Positions 12,131 through 22,730 of a stretch of DNA of 64,000 nt are shown in pieces. This stretch comes from Pelodera strongyloides (Eukaryota; Nematoda; Chromadorea; Rhabditida; Rhabditidae): assembly GCA_036852015.1 (NCBI GenBank), contig JAANDG010000032.1:1-64000 (forward strand). Direction: 5' to 3'. Each line of letters starts with the position of its first letter. Position 1 is the stretch's first letter. Position numbers and translations under genes: made by a program. The notes below the pieces were generated by a model, which worked only from the letters and a program-made list of their open reading frames with translations, searched no databases and was not told the DNA's origin.

Positions 12131-12454
12131 GTTTCAAGAACCGCAGCTGCACCAAACAAAGCTTACCAATGTGTTCTCTGACGGGGGGCGAAAATGGAGT
12201 CACTAGGCTTGTCTCATCAGAATAGTCGGCCATAGATATTGGTAGCGCACAGGCAGTTCTGAACCCGGCATACTCCACATTAGCGCCCTCCTGCATGAAA
12301 ACAGCCTTCTCGTCCCACAGTACAGGCTCAGTTGCAGAGTCTCGATAAGTGATGGCAAGTTCCAGTTCATGGTTCTTTGCGCCATCTTCATCAGTGACAA
12401 GGCAGCCTAAAGATCAACTTCCTATCGTCCACGGCAATCGTCCACGGCAATCGT

Positions 12455-12530
12455 ACAAAATTAGCATAGGATACATAGGATTTGCTTATCATATGCTAAT
12501 TTTCCAAAGAGGCTAGCATTTCGCTTTAAA
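12455..12530. mobile_element. Degraded TTAAAGCGAAATAC-type MITE
   Basis: Shortened relative: a central TTATCATATGCTAATTTTCC and a right end GCTAGCATTTCGCTTTAA. The left arm is lost. Confidence 0.45.
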
Positions 12531-13448
12531 AGGGTAAGGTTAGGAACACGAAAAAATGCTCGTTTTTTTTTGCGGAATTCGCATATTTGCTACATAGGAA
12601 ACGGGTGAACCCATATGTTGACGGTTCAGTGTCCTTGTCGTGGGCCAGCCCATTTGGTGACCACTTTGAGACCATTTGTTGACCAAGTTTCATCGAATAC
12701 CGTTATCAACTGGTCACCAAATGAACGCGAATAAAGCATGAACCAGTCACCAGATGGTTTTGCTGTAAAAAAATTTTCGGTAACTATTTCATTTTCTGTG
12801 TGTGTGTTTAATGTAAGCTCACCGCCAAAATAATATCCCCAATCACCGGCGTTGCCTGTTTCCATTTCTCCAAATCCTTCTTTACACTTTAGATAGTAAG
12901 ATGCCGCTTCACATTTTACAATGTTGATATCCACAAGGCCTGCTATGCCCGAATTAACGAAGACGCTACCCCGGCCAGGGTGTTCAATATTCGGAATGAT
13001 AGGGTCGCCCGCCTAAACAGAGGGCATTATTATGTTCCCAGGCGGATATTGCCGCCTCAGGCGAAACTATGAGAAATGTGGCGTTGTTTATCTAATTCTA
13101 TGTTGCCAATTAGTTACCGTAGTTTAACTTATTGCCTGAGCCTGAGCATCATCATACTCATACTGTAAAGCATTTCCCATGACCAGCACAATAAACAAGC
13201 TAAACAGCTAACCTGACAGGGCTTAAAAGTATACTGGTCGTACCACAACGCGGGTTCGGACACTGGACAACCCATAACCAGGCCACAGGTTACGCTCAAC
13301 AACAGTAAGAGCATTCCTGAAATAAAGCGAGATGACTTAAGTCAGCATTTCCCAGGAAATAAACCCTAACTTAAAATAAATAAACATAACAGCTTACCTC
13401 AGGGTTTTATATGCGTCCGTCACGATTCATTTTCATGCCTTTATTGTT

Positions 13449-13511
13449 GGTATCTAACATTCTCACACACAAAATTCGGGAAACATTATTTCCTTTGCAG
13501 TAAATCACGTG
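13449..13511 (-). promoter_or_regulatory. Conserved upstream module of family member A
   Basis: Read on the - strand: CACGTGATTTACTG, ~25 nt, then TTTTGTGTGTGAGAATGTTAG. The same two blocks (TGATTTA ... TGTGTGARAAYAT) occur upstream of every family gene in the window. A TATA-like CATATAAAACC follows at about 13405. Function is inferred from conservation only. Confidence 0.55.
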
Positions 13512-13984
13512 TTGCTCGTAAATTTTTCTCACAACCTAATAGCTTTTAGTATTGAAAAAACGTTGAAATATTTTGTTTTGATCAGTCATAAAATCAGAAA
13601 ATTCTAACCGTACGACATGATGTTAAACCGCGGAAGGCTCGTTTCTTCGTTTGTTATGTGCCATACGCCATACGGCCATACTATTTAGGCTTACTTCCTG
13701 AAGAACCATAAATGTTCTAACAGTATTTTTCTTCTGGGTTACATCATTTTTTTGCTCGGGCCCTAGCGTTTCTAGCACAAATTTTGTGTAAGGTGTGACC
13801 TTTCGATTGGTCTGCTCCGGCTCAGAGAATTGCATATAATACATGATAATGCAGCTGAGCGAATGCTTTTCAACATAAGATTCTATCCCGCATGTACATT
13901 ATACTGTACGGGTGACATACTGTGATTGTGTGGTGATCAAGCCAGATATCAGCTAAAGAGGGAAACTTTAAGTTTTATGATCCG

Positions 13985-14056
13985 CGTGTGATTTATGGGA
14001 AGCAAATAATTTCCCACGTTTATGTGTGAAAACATCCGATATCTGCGTAGAAATGG
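13985..14056 (+). promoter_or_regulatory. Conserved upstream module of family member B
   Basis: GTGTGATTTATGGGAAGC, then AATTTCCCACGTTTA, then TGTGTGAAAACATCCGAT, ~100 bp before the start codon. It is nearly the same as the module at 21370-21433 and similar to that at 23941-24012. Confidence 0.6.
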
Positions 14057-14158
14057 CCACTGACAGAACGGTCATAAAACGGGTAAGGGTACTCTTTTTT
14101 TCATACTTGTAAAAAAAATTCTGGATTTGTATATTCTAACTTTGTTTTTATTTCAGAA

Positions 14159-15195
14159 ATGTTCTTTCTGTTGTTGTTCATAATGAGTCGCCTTGATATG
14201 GGTTGCCCAACCACCGCACCTGAGTTGTGGTACGAGCAATATATGCTGCAGCCGTGTCAGGTTAGCGACCTATTCGCACATGCGCCTTATGGCCAACTGG
14301 GTTCAAGAGTCACATGTTGTCTGAAGAAGTCCATAATGCGCACCCCATGTCAAATTACTATTTGACCCCTTTGATTTGTAAAATTGCCATATTCAGGCAT
14401 TGATATGTATGTAACAAAGCAGACCAATCAAATAAATAAATCCGTGAATATGTATTGCCTAATAGTGTTGTTGGTTTAGGAGGGCGACCCTATCGTTCCG
14501 AATGTTGAACATCTTGGCCGCGGTGATGCATTTGTCGATTCGCGTATCGTAGGCTTCAAGGACATTACCATTGTAAAATGTAAAGCGGCATCGTACTACT
14601 TTGAGTGCAAAGAAGGATTTCGAAAGGACGCTGTTAGCGAAGGCGACTGGGGATATTATTTTGGAGGTGAGAAATATACAGTTTATCGGGTATTTTACAT
14701 AGAAAATAAGGGCCCTTGTGCGCAAAATCTTGCCGGATAATATCTATTAATTGTAGTGCAGTGTTTGGTGAGCTCAACCTGTTGTTGTTGAAACGTTGCC
14801 GGTGGCGCGTGGCCAGCCCATGAGGCCGCCCCAAATTATTCCAACATTCTATTCCACAGAATATTAGGACAACATAAACTAAAAATGTGACTTACAGTGA
14901 CCCGGTATGTTTAGGTTGCCTTGTCATGGGCGAAAATGGCGAAAGCAACTACCAACTGGAACTTGACATTGTGCGAGAGGACGAACACGTGATTTGGGAT
15001 GAAATGTCTGCTTCTATCAATGAAGGCGGCAATGTGTACTATGGTGGACTCAGAACTGAGTGCGCGCTACCAATTAGCCTGGAGGATTATTATGTAGGAA
15101 TGTAGGAGACTTTGGTTGCGGCAGAGGTGATTGTTTTTATTGGAATGACGATTACTCAAAGAACCTATATTCCCCTCCCGTACGAGAACATGCTG
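14159..15195 (+). pseudogene. Secreted Cys-rich family, member B (truncated)
   Basis: Exon 1 14159-14260 (signal peptide, then CPTTAPELWYEQY), exon 2 14480-14666 (ends WGYYFGG), exon 3 from 14915. Exon 3 matches the family (GCLVMGENGE, INEGGNVYYGG, TECALPIS) but hits TAG at 15103-15105. A remnant of the normal exon end (YSPPVREHAG, splice donor after 15195) follows in a different frame, so there is both a stop and an indel. Exons 4 and 5 do not follow. Either it makes a short ~142-residue protein lacking the two C-terminal Cys exons, or it is a pseudogene; I favour pseudogene. Exons 4-5 of the same type occur alone 6.5 kb downstream (21735-22607). Confidence 0.8.
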
Positions 15196-15428
15196 GTATT
15201 TAAGAATTTAATCGTGATATCCCCTTAAGTAAGACCGGAGTACTTTGGTGATATAACTATACCCCCCAACGAGGACGATGAACAAGACAATTTGCAAGCG
15301 GATCATTGCAAACTTTAGTTGAATTCCTATAAGTTGGTGGGTGGGATAGCAAAAAATTAATAAACTAATGTTTTGTATTGTATAAGTGCGTCATGCTTTA
15401 ATATTAATAAACAATAAATAATGATTTT

Positions 15429-15575
15429 ACGCCTCAAGAGCGGGCACCTTTATTCAAGCGGGTTCAAAGCACAATTTCAAGTTTTGTTTATGTTCCGCAG
15501 AGCCCAGCTGAGCAGTAGGCGACGAGTTCCAGATGACAAATAGCTCGACGTCTTCGTGCGGAGGGATCGCCGATC
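15429..15575 (-). repeat. SINE (copy S4), tail part
   Basis: On the - strand it reads through GATCCCTC, CATCTGGAACTCGTCGCC, a Ser/Gln-like CTGCTCAGCTGGG, then the family tail CTTGAATAAAGGTGCC and CTCTTGAGGCG. Head missing or diverged. Confidence 0.65.
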
Positions 15576-16051
15576 ATAGGACGAATATTACAAATATTAC
15601 TACTTGCCGTGAATGGCGCTAGGGAAGTCATTAGAACTGCAAGTAAATTTTCTTGCGGAAAGCGCATTTTATTGCGCAAATGTCATTGTTCCTTGTATGT
15701 GCGTCTTATCGCCAGTAAAGCTCCTTCCTTCCAGGCAGATAACATATTTCCCAAACAAATATTTTAGCAAACGAGGCATCATTTCCACTTCAACGCTTCA
15801 CTTTTGTACTATTTCTCAAAAAAATATTATTGACAACCGTTGCGCTGACAAACGAACTGGTTGTTTTTTATCCTCCTATGGTTCCTGTCATGATATTCGG
15901 AGTCTCACGAGAATAAAACGCTCATTTACGATCCTTTTATCAAACAGTCTTCGCGTTATTAATAAAGCAGCCGTTTTAAATGGAAGGATTAAATCAAAAT
16001 GAAGTTTAGGATTCTACATTCTTTATCGCATTAGTCCACTGATTTCTATAC

Positions 16052-18692
16052 AGGCATGTAAATTTATGTTTGCTAAGAAAAGAACTGATGTCCGCTGAAC
16101 TTCGCAAACGTGTCGACGATTGGGCTAATGGATGGTTTGTGGCGCACACGTACTCGAAAAGCTTTGGCGTGACCAAGCACGGGCAACACTACGCCGTTCT
16201 TGTGACAGCAGTACGGTCTTTCCTGTCACTACAAAAATCATCGTTTTTCTTCGAGTTTACTTGTATTTAGTAAAGAATAGAGACAAATACTTTACCAAAA
16301 CCGAATAACTTGAATTCCAATTCGGGGAGTGAACTAGTAGAAAAGTAGTTCTACGGATCACGATACGTATTCATACAGCTGCTTCCCGATCGTGAGTATG
16401 TAAAATTAATTCGGCAAATATCTGCGTATTATATTTTTACATATAGTGCAAGGGTCTGCAGGCATAGCACTACACGTTTCATAATCCCGCGGTAGTTAAG
16501 TAGAACTTTTTTTCTACTTGCTCACTCCCTGAACTGGATCCAAATTATTCGGTTTTGGTAAAGTATTTTTCTTTATCCTTTACTAGATTCAAATTAACTC
16601 GAAGTAAAACGATGATTTTGTAGTGAATGCGATCATTTAAAGAAAGGCTCAGGCTGACATATACGAAGTACAGTTCACTATTAAAATAGAGAATTCATCG
16701 CCTCGTGATAGACCATTGGGCACTGATAACATTTGAGAGCAAACTTGAATTCTGCGATGTGGTGTTCAGTTATAATGTAGATGACATATATTCAGGGACT
16801 GTGGTATAAGATACGAGTGTTCGTCGAGCTACAACATCCGCGCTACGTGTCGCTGTCTGTATTTCAGTCCGGTTCGGCATCTTTGTAGTTTCGGAATCTT
16901 TGTAGTTTCGTAATCTTTGTAGTTTGTAGTAAGTGTGCTCATAAAAAGCGGCATTGACCAGGTAACCATGCATCAAATACACTTGGTGATAAAATTTGAA
17001 ACAGAAATTTTATTTGCAGAGAAAGACCCGATAATCGTATACAGTTGCAACACTCTTGGAAAGGTGAACGCCAAACTGGATACGATCGAGACAATTTTTC
17101 GAAATCCGGGAATGAACACGAGGCTAGTGTTTGCTTTCATTACATCCCATAAGTGATCAGACTTCGCTTCACTGAAGCGTAGTCTAAACTAGTGAAATGA
17201 CTTATCTTATTATATAAATGAGAAGAGTTTGCCACGGGTTTGTTTTTATGTGCACAACGAAATCCCTTTTTTTTAAATCGTCGATCGAAAGAGCATACAA
17301 AATCTTTGTCGCTGGCGAGATTCGAACCCACAACAGCGCACAACCTTTCGATTCAAAGTCCAACCCTCTACCGGTTGAGCTATGCTAACTTATCACAAGA
17401 GTAACAAGCTGCTCTACATAGAGCCCTTCAATGGCAAATTTGCATGATACCATAACGATTAATTGGACTCATATTCTACGTTTCCCCAATCATAAAAGAC
17501 TTTGTAGACGTGTGTATGTTTTAAATAGGGTAAGAATCGGTCGAAGGCCGATTCCTCCAGTCGGAGAAGAGCCCGTAGGGCACTTCGAACGGCTGGTGAA
17601 TAACTAATTCTAGAAGTGTCGTGAAACGGTTAGATAAGGGCATCAATGAACTAATTAACCTATGAGGAATGATTGAAATAGTAATGATTGAAGAAGATAG
17701 ATTCCGAGAACCTAGGAGAGCTCTTGCGGGCGATCCTCAGGTTTTGCTCGAGCGACAGTTCCTGGTGCTCCTGGTTTGCCGTGTCGTCGATCCAGCCGTG
17801 CTCCAGTGGTTATGCCGTCCCTGTGCCGAGTGTATGTCGAGTCGTCATCCGTGTGGACAGGAAGAAACTGCCACAGTAGAAGGCCAGAAGGGTTGTCACT
17901 TGTGAAGATAAGAAGACGTTGTGCCCGCAGTTTAAACCCTGTTGCAGTAAAGTGTTGGCTTCGGCCGCCCCCTTCGTGTTTCGTTCAATCTCCTTTGATC
18001 ACCCCTGTGGCGTACCCGGCGTGATACTTGTTACGGAGCTGCTTGGCAACGGTACCGTTGTGTTGTTGCTCTTTCTGTGTTATCCTTTGGTTGAACTGGG
18101 CAGAACTGAGCAAAGCGTGGTTCCTGGCGACCCGGACCGAATCTGACTGTTTTTCCCTACGGGGAGACGGTCCGAATATGTACGTCCTCTGGACAAAAAG
18201 CTATCTGCACACTGCCTATGGGCACCAATTCTAAGACTTACCCACACGACCCGGGTTTGGATCTCCCGGGAACAAAGTAAAGGCGTTCCCATTGCCTAGC
18301 CTTGGGACGGATCTTTAGCTCTGCACGTCGGACCCCTCTGCTAAGAGACACCGCCTTGGATTGAAGCAAATGAAGATCCCCGACTTCGAGAGCAAACGGG
18401 ACCCTGGATTCTACATGCTTAAGTCTACGTGTGATGATTGTGTGTCTGAATAAAGTGGTATTCATATATTCATATAATACTTCATTTTTGATGTGATCTT
18501 ATTCTATTGTTTTGCAACCAACGGCTTTGTAATACCGAATCCCCACATTGCAGATTTGGCGGATCGTGCGGTTGCTCGGTGTTCTCGGTGCACGGCGATT
18601 GGAGTAGTGATCCAGATGCTGCCTTTGAAAGGTTGTTGTTCACCCAGATTGGCATTAACTTATACAGTACTGTTGAAAATGAATCGCAATAA
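16052..18692 (+). CDS. Unrecognised multi-exon gene upstream of the LRAT-like gene
   Basis: Four exons join in phase: 16052-16210 (after acceptor TATACAG), 16653-16743 region with probable donor after 16706 (ENSSP), 17020-17152, and 18554-18692 (stop TAA 18690-18692, AATAAA near 18738). The first exon is open from its acceptor; the first in-frame ATG is at 16088, and an upstream exon is possible. Recognisable stretches are DDWANGWFVAHTYSK, KHGQHYAVLVTA, DPIIVYSCNTLGKV, and a Cys/Trp-containing end (GGSCGCSVFSVHGDW). I do not recognise the family. The donor of exon 2 is the weakest point. The introns carry a MITE (16227-16630), Helitron-like and tRNA-like pieces, and a GC-balanced 0.9-kb segment. 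The polarity matches the LRAT-like gene 0.4 kb downstream. Confidence 0.5.
16227..16630. mobile_element. MITE-like inverted repeat (~400 bp) in an intron
   Basis: Left end CACTACAAAAATCATCG, right end CGATGATTTTGTAGTG. The arms are ~120 bp, with TTTACCAAAACCGAATAA matched by TTATTCGGTTTTGGTAAA. It lies entirely inside the first intron of the 16-18.7 kb gene, just after the splice donor. Confidence 0.8.
17205..17395. repeat. Helitron-like 5' end next to a tRNA-Gln-like sequence
   Basis: TCTTATTATATAAATGAGAAGAG at 17205 matches the 5' ends of the elements at 44999 and 61694. On the - strand 17311-17386 has a pol III A-box (TAGCTCAACCGGTAGAGG), a loop CTTTGAA (anticodon TTG, Gln) and a B-box GGGTTCGAATCTC. 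The acceptor stem does not pair beyond 2-3 bp and the variable region is too long, so I call it tRNA-derived, not a working tRNA gene. Confidence 0.45.
17527..18480. other. GC-balanced intronic segment, possible mobile element
   Basis: It starts GGGTAAGAATCGGTCGAAGG, which resembles the nested palindromes of the foldback element at 6.25 and 6.9 kb, and ends at a TGAATAAAGTGGTATTC polyadenylation-like site. Base composition is clearly more GC-rich than the flanks. Several overlapping short frames occur on both strands; none shows a recognisable domain. Confidence 0.35.
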
Positions 18693-19100
18693 TAGTCTAC
18701 TTTGGTGCCTTACAACTCTCCAAGTCTTGAGCACTAATAATAAAGTGTGGCGGTTCCCTGGTCAGTAATCATTAAAAGGAGACCCAGAGAAAAAGATTTA
18801 CTCAATTTACTTGCATAGAATGTCCAGAAGCTCAGAAATATTACAGTGAAAACCGCATCTCGTTGCATTTAGAACTCGCAGATACATGTATTCTATGCTA
18901 AACAGTTCGGCTAGGCACCGTAGCCTGAATCAATTTTTGCTCTTTTATGGCAGTACAGTATTGGAAACGCTTTGTTATAATGGTAGTAAAGTTCTTCATT
19001 CGTATAACAATTACTATGTAGAGAAAGAGACGGATATAAACTATAAAAAGGTAATTTAACCCTTCTGACTACGGTGCCTGGTTAAGCTCTTGTTTTCTGC

Positions 19101-20227
19101 ATGCCACTGTTTTGTTTCAGAGGCGATGTGCTAGGCTGCTGGTTCGCCGGTATCCAGTTTGGACATACCGGAATCTACATCGGGAATGGAAAGGTCCGTG
19201 ACTGCTGAGTGTGGGCTGTGGGCCCTATTTTAGTACTACTGAACTTGCAATCGTAGGCCATTTTGACACATTAATAATTTTTTTGCGCTTAAAAGAGCGT
19301 GCACCTTTATTCAAGGGTGAAAACACAGTTTCAAGCGTTTGCATATGACATATTCCGCAGACGACTACCAGATGGCAAATTGGTCGGCGTCTTCGGGCTA
19401 GGAAAACACGATGAGGGATCGCCCATGATTCCCTCGCCGGATGGTGGTTTGAAGGGTGTCACGGTCCGGAATTGAACTGGGGTCGATTGTCTTAAAGACG
19501 AACGCGCTGTCACTGGACCATCATCCCTAATAGTCTTTCCAGATTGTGCACATGTCGGGACATGGAGGGGGAAAGAGAGCCGGAATGGTGCGGAGGGGAA
19601 ACCTTATTGGCGATTTCGTGGACAAAGCTTCCGACAGTTTATGTGTCATTGTGAGTATAAATTGATGTTTACAAAGTTTGCAAATAAACTAAGCAAAATG
19701 TAAATACTCGTCGTTCAGCGGTTCCGCGTACGCATACGAGACTATGAAACAATCGCTCGGATCGCCGAAGAGTATGCAGACGAGCAGTTTAGAAAGGTGA
19801 ACATTGCTCCATGCTGATGAAATTCGGCTAGTGCTCGAATCACTCGGGAGAATGTACTGACACTGACTAGCCTTACTTAAAACAATTCTAGCAATTCTAG
19901 TCCGGTAAGTCTCTACCATTTCGTGAATGTTGATCTCTGGAGACATATTCTTCCACAAATTTACGTCGTCAACGTACTAGCTTTCTTGTGGGTATTGTCC
20001 TGTCTTTTTTTTCTACATCATGATATTGTTGAGACCCCGCACGCCTGTTTTAGAAGCCGTTGAAGTGAATAAGTGAATACTGTAAAAATCGAGCCAATAT
20101 ACCGCCATTTCAGGGCGACTACAATATTTTCACCAAAAACTGCCAGCATTTTGTAACGCTCTGTGCCACCGGTGTTGGCTTTCTGATTATGGACGGAGTC
20201 GTACCAACTAGCGACTGTTTTAAGTAG
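19101..20227 (+). CDS. LRAT-like (NlpC/P60 superfamily) acyltransferase/hydrolase domain protein
   Basis: Exons 19101-19193, 19543-19650, 19719-19796 and 20114-20227 (stop TAG 20225-20227), all phase 0 with GT-AG introns, give a 130-residue protein. Residues 7-31 have the LRAT opening RGDVLGCWF and FGHTGIYIGNG; His22 and His34 (IVHMSG) are 12 apart, the same spacing as in vertebrate LRAT. Cys103 sits in NCQHFV, the catalytic Cys signature of the family. Known members transfer acyl groups or cut phospholipids, often at membranes; the substrate here cannot be told. ATG 19101 is chosen because the frame is open from it, but TTTCAG just after it could instead be a splice acceptor. The protein is short for the family: little beyond the catalytic core, and no clear membrane anchor. 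AATAAA is near 20333. Confidence 0.8.
19285..19528 (-). repeat. tRNA-derived SINE (copy S1, most complete)
   Basis: On the - strand the head reads GGGATGATGGTCCAGTGACA, an A-box-like start, followed ~45 nt on by a strong B-box, CAGTTCAATTCCGG. The body holds CATGGGCGATCCCTC, CATCTGGTAGTCGTC and GCGGAATATGTCATATGC; the tail is TTGAATAAAGGTGCACGCTC then AAGCGC. It lies in the first intron of the LRAT-like gene, antisense to it. Copies S2-S4 share the body and tail. Confidence 0.75.
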
Positions 20228-20631
20228 TTTGAGCAAATGTGTATCCATTGTTGCGAAGTATGTCCTGATAAAGAATTGATTGGTTCTCTGGCACTTGTGT
20301 GTATATAATGTATACTAGCACAAGCGCAATATAATAAAGATAAGAACGTTTGCATTAATTTTTATTTATATTCAACAACGTTTTAGAAACTTGCCATCAG
20401 GGGGGAAACATGAAAGTGTTCCGATAGAAATTTACTACTGCACATGATATACGACAAGAGAAAAGTGTGAAACGAGCACACCTTAGGAGAAGAATCAGAA
20501 TGGTCTGTTGTAAAATGCTAGACTATACCTACCTTGGATACCTTGAAGACCGTCATAACAGCTGTACTTACTTACTTACTGTACTCAACATGTACTTAAA
20601 AATAAAAATAAATAAGTTGAAATAAGTATCC

Positions 20632-21450
20632 CCTTACATCAGGGTTTTATACGCGTCCGTCACAATTCCGTTTTTATGCCTTTGTCGTTGGTATCGAACA
20701 TTCTCACACAAAAATGCGGAAAAAATATTTGCTTTCCAGTAAATCACGTGTTGCTCGGAAATTTTTTCTCACAACCTAGCTTTTCTTATTGAAATACGGT
20801 TGGTCTGTTCTGTTTTGGTCAGCCATACGATCAGTAAATTCTAACCATAACCTTGCAACATGGTGAAACCGCGGAAGGCTCGTCCCTTCGTCTGAACTAG
20901 TCTAATTGTAGGCCGCTTAGGATTAGAAGAACCATATTTTACAATGTTATAACAGTAGTTTATTTCTTGATCAAGAACACGTAAAACTACAGTATGGCGC
21001 ATGGCAAACATGTTCAAAACACAAAACTCGGCACCAAAACAGATTCTGGGAAATGAGTCAAAGTTCAAAATCATCCGAAGGTTCAAGCATACACTACACA
21101 TTTTCGAGTTCAATAAAAAAACACAACCATTTTTGAGTACCATGGTTGAATGCATTTTTGCTCAGGCGTTTTTAGCATACTTGTGCAATGTAAGATGTGG
21201 CCTTTCGGTTAGTTGGCCGGTCCAAAAGGTTGCGAATAACATGGAAATGCAACCGGTAGCGGCAGCGAGTGATTTTATCCCACATGAACACTATACTGTA
21301 TGGGTGACATACTGTGATTGCGTTGTGACCACTACAGAGAGAATATTTTTGTAAGTTTTACGATCCGAACGTGATTTATGGAAAGCAAGTATTTTCCCCA
21401 AGTTTATATGTGAAAACATCCGATACCTGCGTAGAAATGGGGGGTATATG
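20632..21450 (+). repeat. Second copy of the A/B intergenic promoter region
   Basis: Collinear with 13395-14070, the region between divergent members A and B. Shared landmarks in order: TCAGGGTTTTATAYGCGTCCGTCAC, GTAAATCACGTGTTGCTCG, AAACCGCGGAAGGCTCG, GGGTGACATACTGTGATTG, GTGATTTATGG, and TGTGAAAACATCCGATA. Both outward modules are present, but no exon 1-3 follows on the right and no member-A-like exon 1 is found on the left. Confidence 0.8.
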
Positions 21451-21734
21451 CAAACAGTGGGGTGACCTGTGACACCTAGGTAATCTTGAATAAAACTAGC
21501 CCATAAAGTGAAAATGCACATACCGTTTCTGCAAAAGATCACCACACGCACACACTTTGATTTTTTTTTGCAGAGGGGTTGTATTTTTTCAAAAAAAGGG
21601 TAGCATTTTACGTGGGGGTATTATTTTTCAAAAAGGGGTCGTATACCTCTATCCACTGATTTGAGTACTTCAATTTTAGCCCTAATATTTTCCTTCCCGG
21701 ATAAACATTTTTTATCGGGTGTTTCATTATTTAG

Positions 21735-22607
21735 GATGCTGGTATTTTGACGACAACACGCAACGGATAGAGCAAGTGGATTTTGCCAACGGAGTGGTGC
21801 GTAGAACGTAGAACGGTCATTTTTTTGTGCTCCAGGTCTCCGATCTCCAGATCCAATTTTTCCGAGAGACAGTTTTCTCCAGGAGGTCGGTTTCACCAAC
21901 ATTTCCGTGCTCACGGTACTTACACTTAAACGGGGAGAAACTTGCGGCACGCTTCTTCCGTTCAACGGAAGTTCCGTGCGCGCTTACTTGGCGTTTCACC
22001 AACATTTACGTGCGCTTAAAGCGAAATACGAGCCGGTTTTTGAAACGCATCTCAAATATCAGTATTCTTATGCAGCTATGCTAAAAGGGGTCTATTGGGG
22101 TCTATTTTTTATTCAAATTTCTGCTCATTTGCATATGAAGCATAGGAAAGCAGGGAGTACTCGATGCGTTTCAAAAACCGGCCAGTATTTCGCTTTAAGT
22201 AAGAAGTAAGAAGAAACTTCCACTTTGCTGCGCAAGTTCCTTTTCCATACGAAAACCTTCCGTGCGCACGGAATTGTTGGTGAGGACACAAGTAGCACGG
22301 TCTTCCGTGCGCACGAAAATGTTGGTAAAACCGTCATGGTTAAACGGAGTGGTGAATAAGGCCTCAGGTTGCACCGATTCCTTTCGCATTGCTCTTCCTG
22401 CAAGCAAACCCAATACCGTTTATGTCCTTAGATACATAATTATTCTTTTTAATTTAGTTTACTGATTAATGACTTATTCAGTGGCACACGGGAATCAGAT
22501 GGGGCGATGTCATTGTGGAGTTTGAATGCGGAATGCATGCACTCTACAACACAACACGAGAGTTCCCGCGTTATTCCTGGTTCAGCTACAAAATTACCAC
22601 AGAATAA
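21735..22607 (+). pseudogene. Orphan exons 4-5 of the secreted Cys-rich family
   Basis: Exon 4 is 21735-21796, exactly 62 nt as in all paralogues (GCWYFDD ... DFANGV), with intact TTTAG acceptor and GTGCGT donor. Exon 5 is 22482-22607 (WHTGIRWGD, FECGMHALYNTT, FPRYSWF) with a TAA stop. No exons 1-3 lie between the duplicated promoter and exon 4. The intron holds nested MITEs. This looks like a family gene that lost its first three exons; alternatively the two exons belong to member B (14.2 kb), split from it by a 6.5-kb insertion that carries the LRAT-like gene. Confidence 0.75.
21835..22335. mobile_element. Hairpin element interrupted by a nested TTAA MITE (copy b)
   Basis: Outer arms use a repeated unit around CACCAACATTTCCGTGC (21897, 21986) and its complement near 22258 and 22305 (CCGTGCGCACGAAAATGTTGG). 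Between them, 22016-22198 is a TTAA-flanked copy of the AAAGCGAAATAC element, with left end AAAGCGAAATACGAGCCGG and right end CCGGCCAGTATTTCGCTTTAA. The insertion order is therefore readable. Confidence 0.65.
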
Positions 22608-22730
22608 ATCGTTGCATCTTGTTTGATCTGCTTAGCTTTATTATACTTCTTTTTTGTTAAAGAGGTACACATAGATACATCAGACATCATTGTATTGTAC
22701 CAAAAATATACCTGGGATATCCTGAACCGA

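Larger units (their letters stand above)
11378..13314 (-). pseudogene. Secreted Cys-rich family, member A (frameshifted)
   Basis: Five exons on the - strand: 13213-13314 (signal peptide, ATG 13312-13314), 12823-13013, 12167-12406, 11785-11846 and 11378-11491 (stop TAA 11378-11380). All introns are GT-AG and exon sizes match the intact paralogues, except exon 2, which has 191 nt instead of 190. An extra T near 12959-12961 (GTCTTTCGTTAA) shifts the frame to an immediate stop. Every other exon stays open and similar to the copy at 24.2 kb: exon 5 encodes WIEGIRWGD and ends FPRYTWFNFK in both. The protein would start with a hydrophobic signal, then CPVSEP, and carry eight conserved Cys. It is either a very young pseudogene or a sequencing error in a T run. 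It is divergent to member B, sharing a ~0.8-kb intergenic region. Confidence 0.8.

Noticed and set aside
17311..17386. tRNA-Gln (TTG) gene on the - strand
   Set aside because: A-box and B-box are good, but the acceptor stem does not pair and the variable region is too long; more likely tRNA-derived repeat.
17669..18292. Overlapping 60-90 codon frames on both strands
   Set aside because: They overlap in several frames in a GC-balanced segment inside an intron; none shows a motif or phase-compatible splicing.
14159..22607. A single gene from member B exons 1-3 to the orphan exons 4-5
   Set aside because: Exon 3 of B has a stop and an indel, and a second copy of the promoter region lies before the orphan exons; two damaged copies explain it better.
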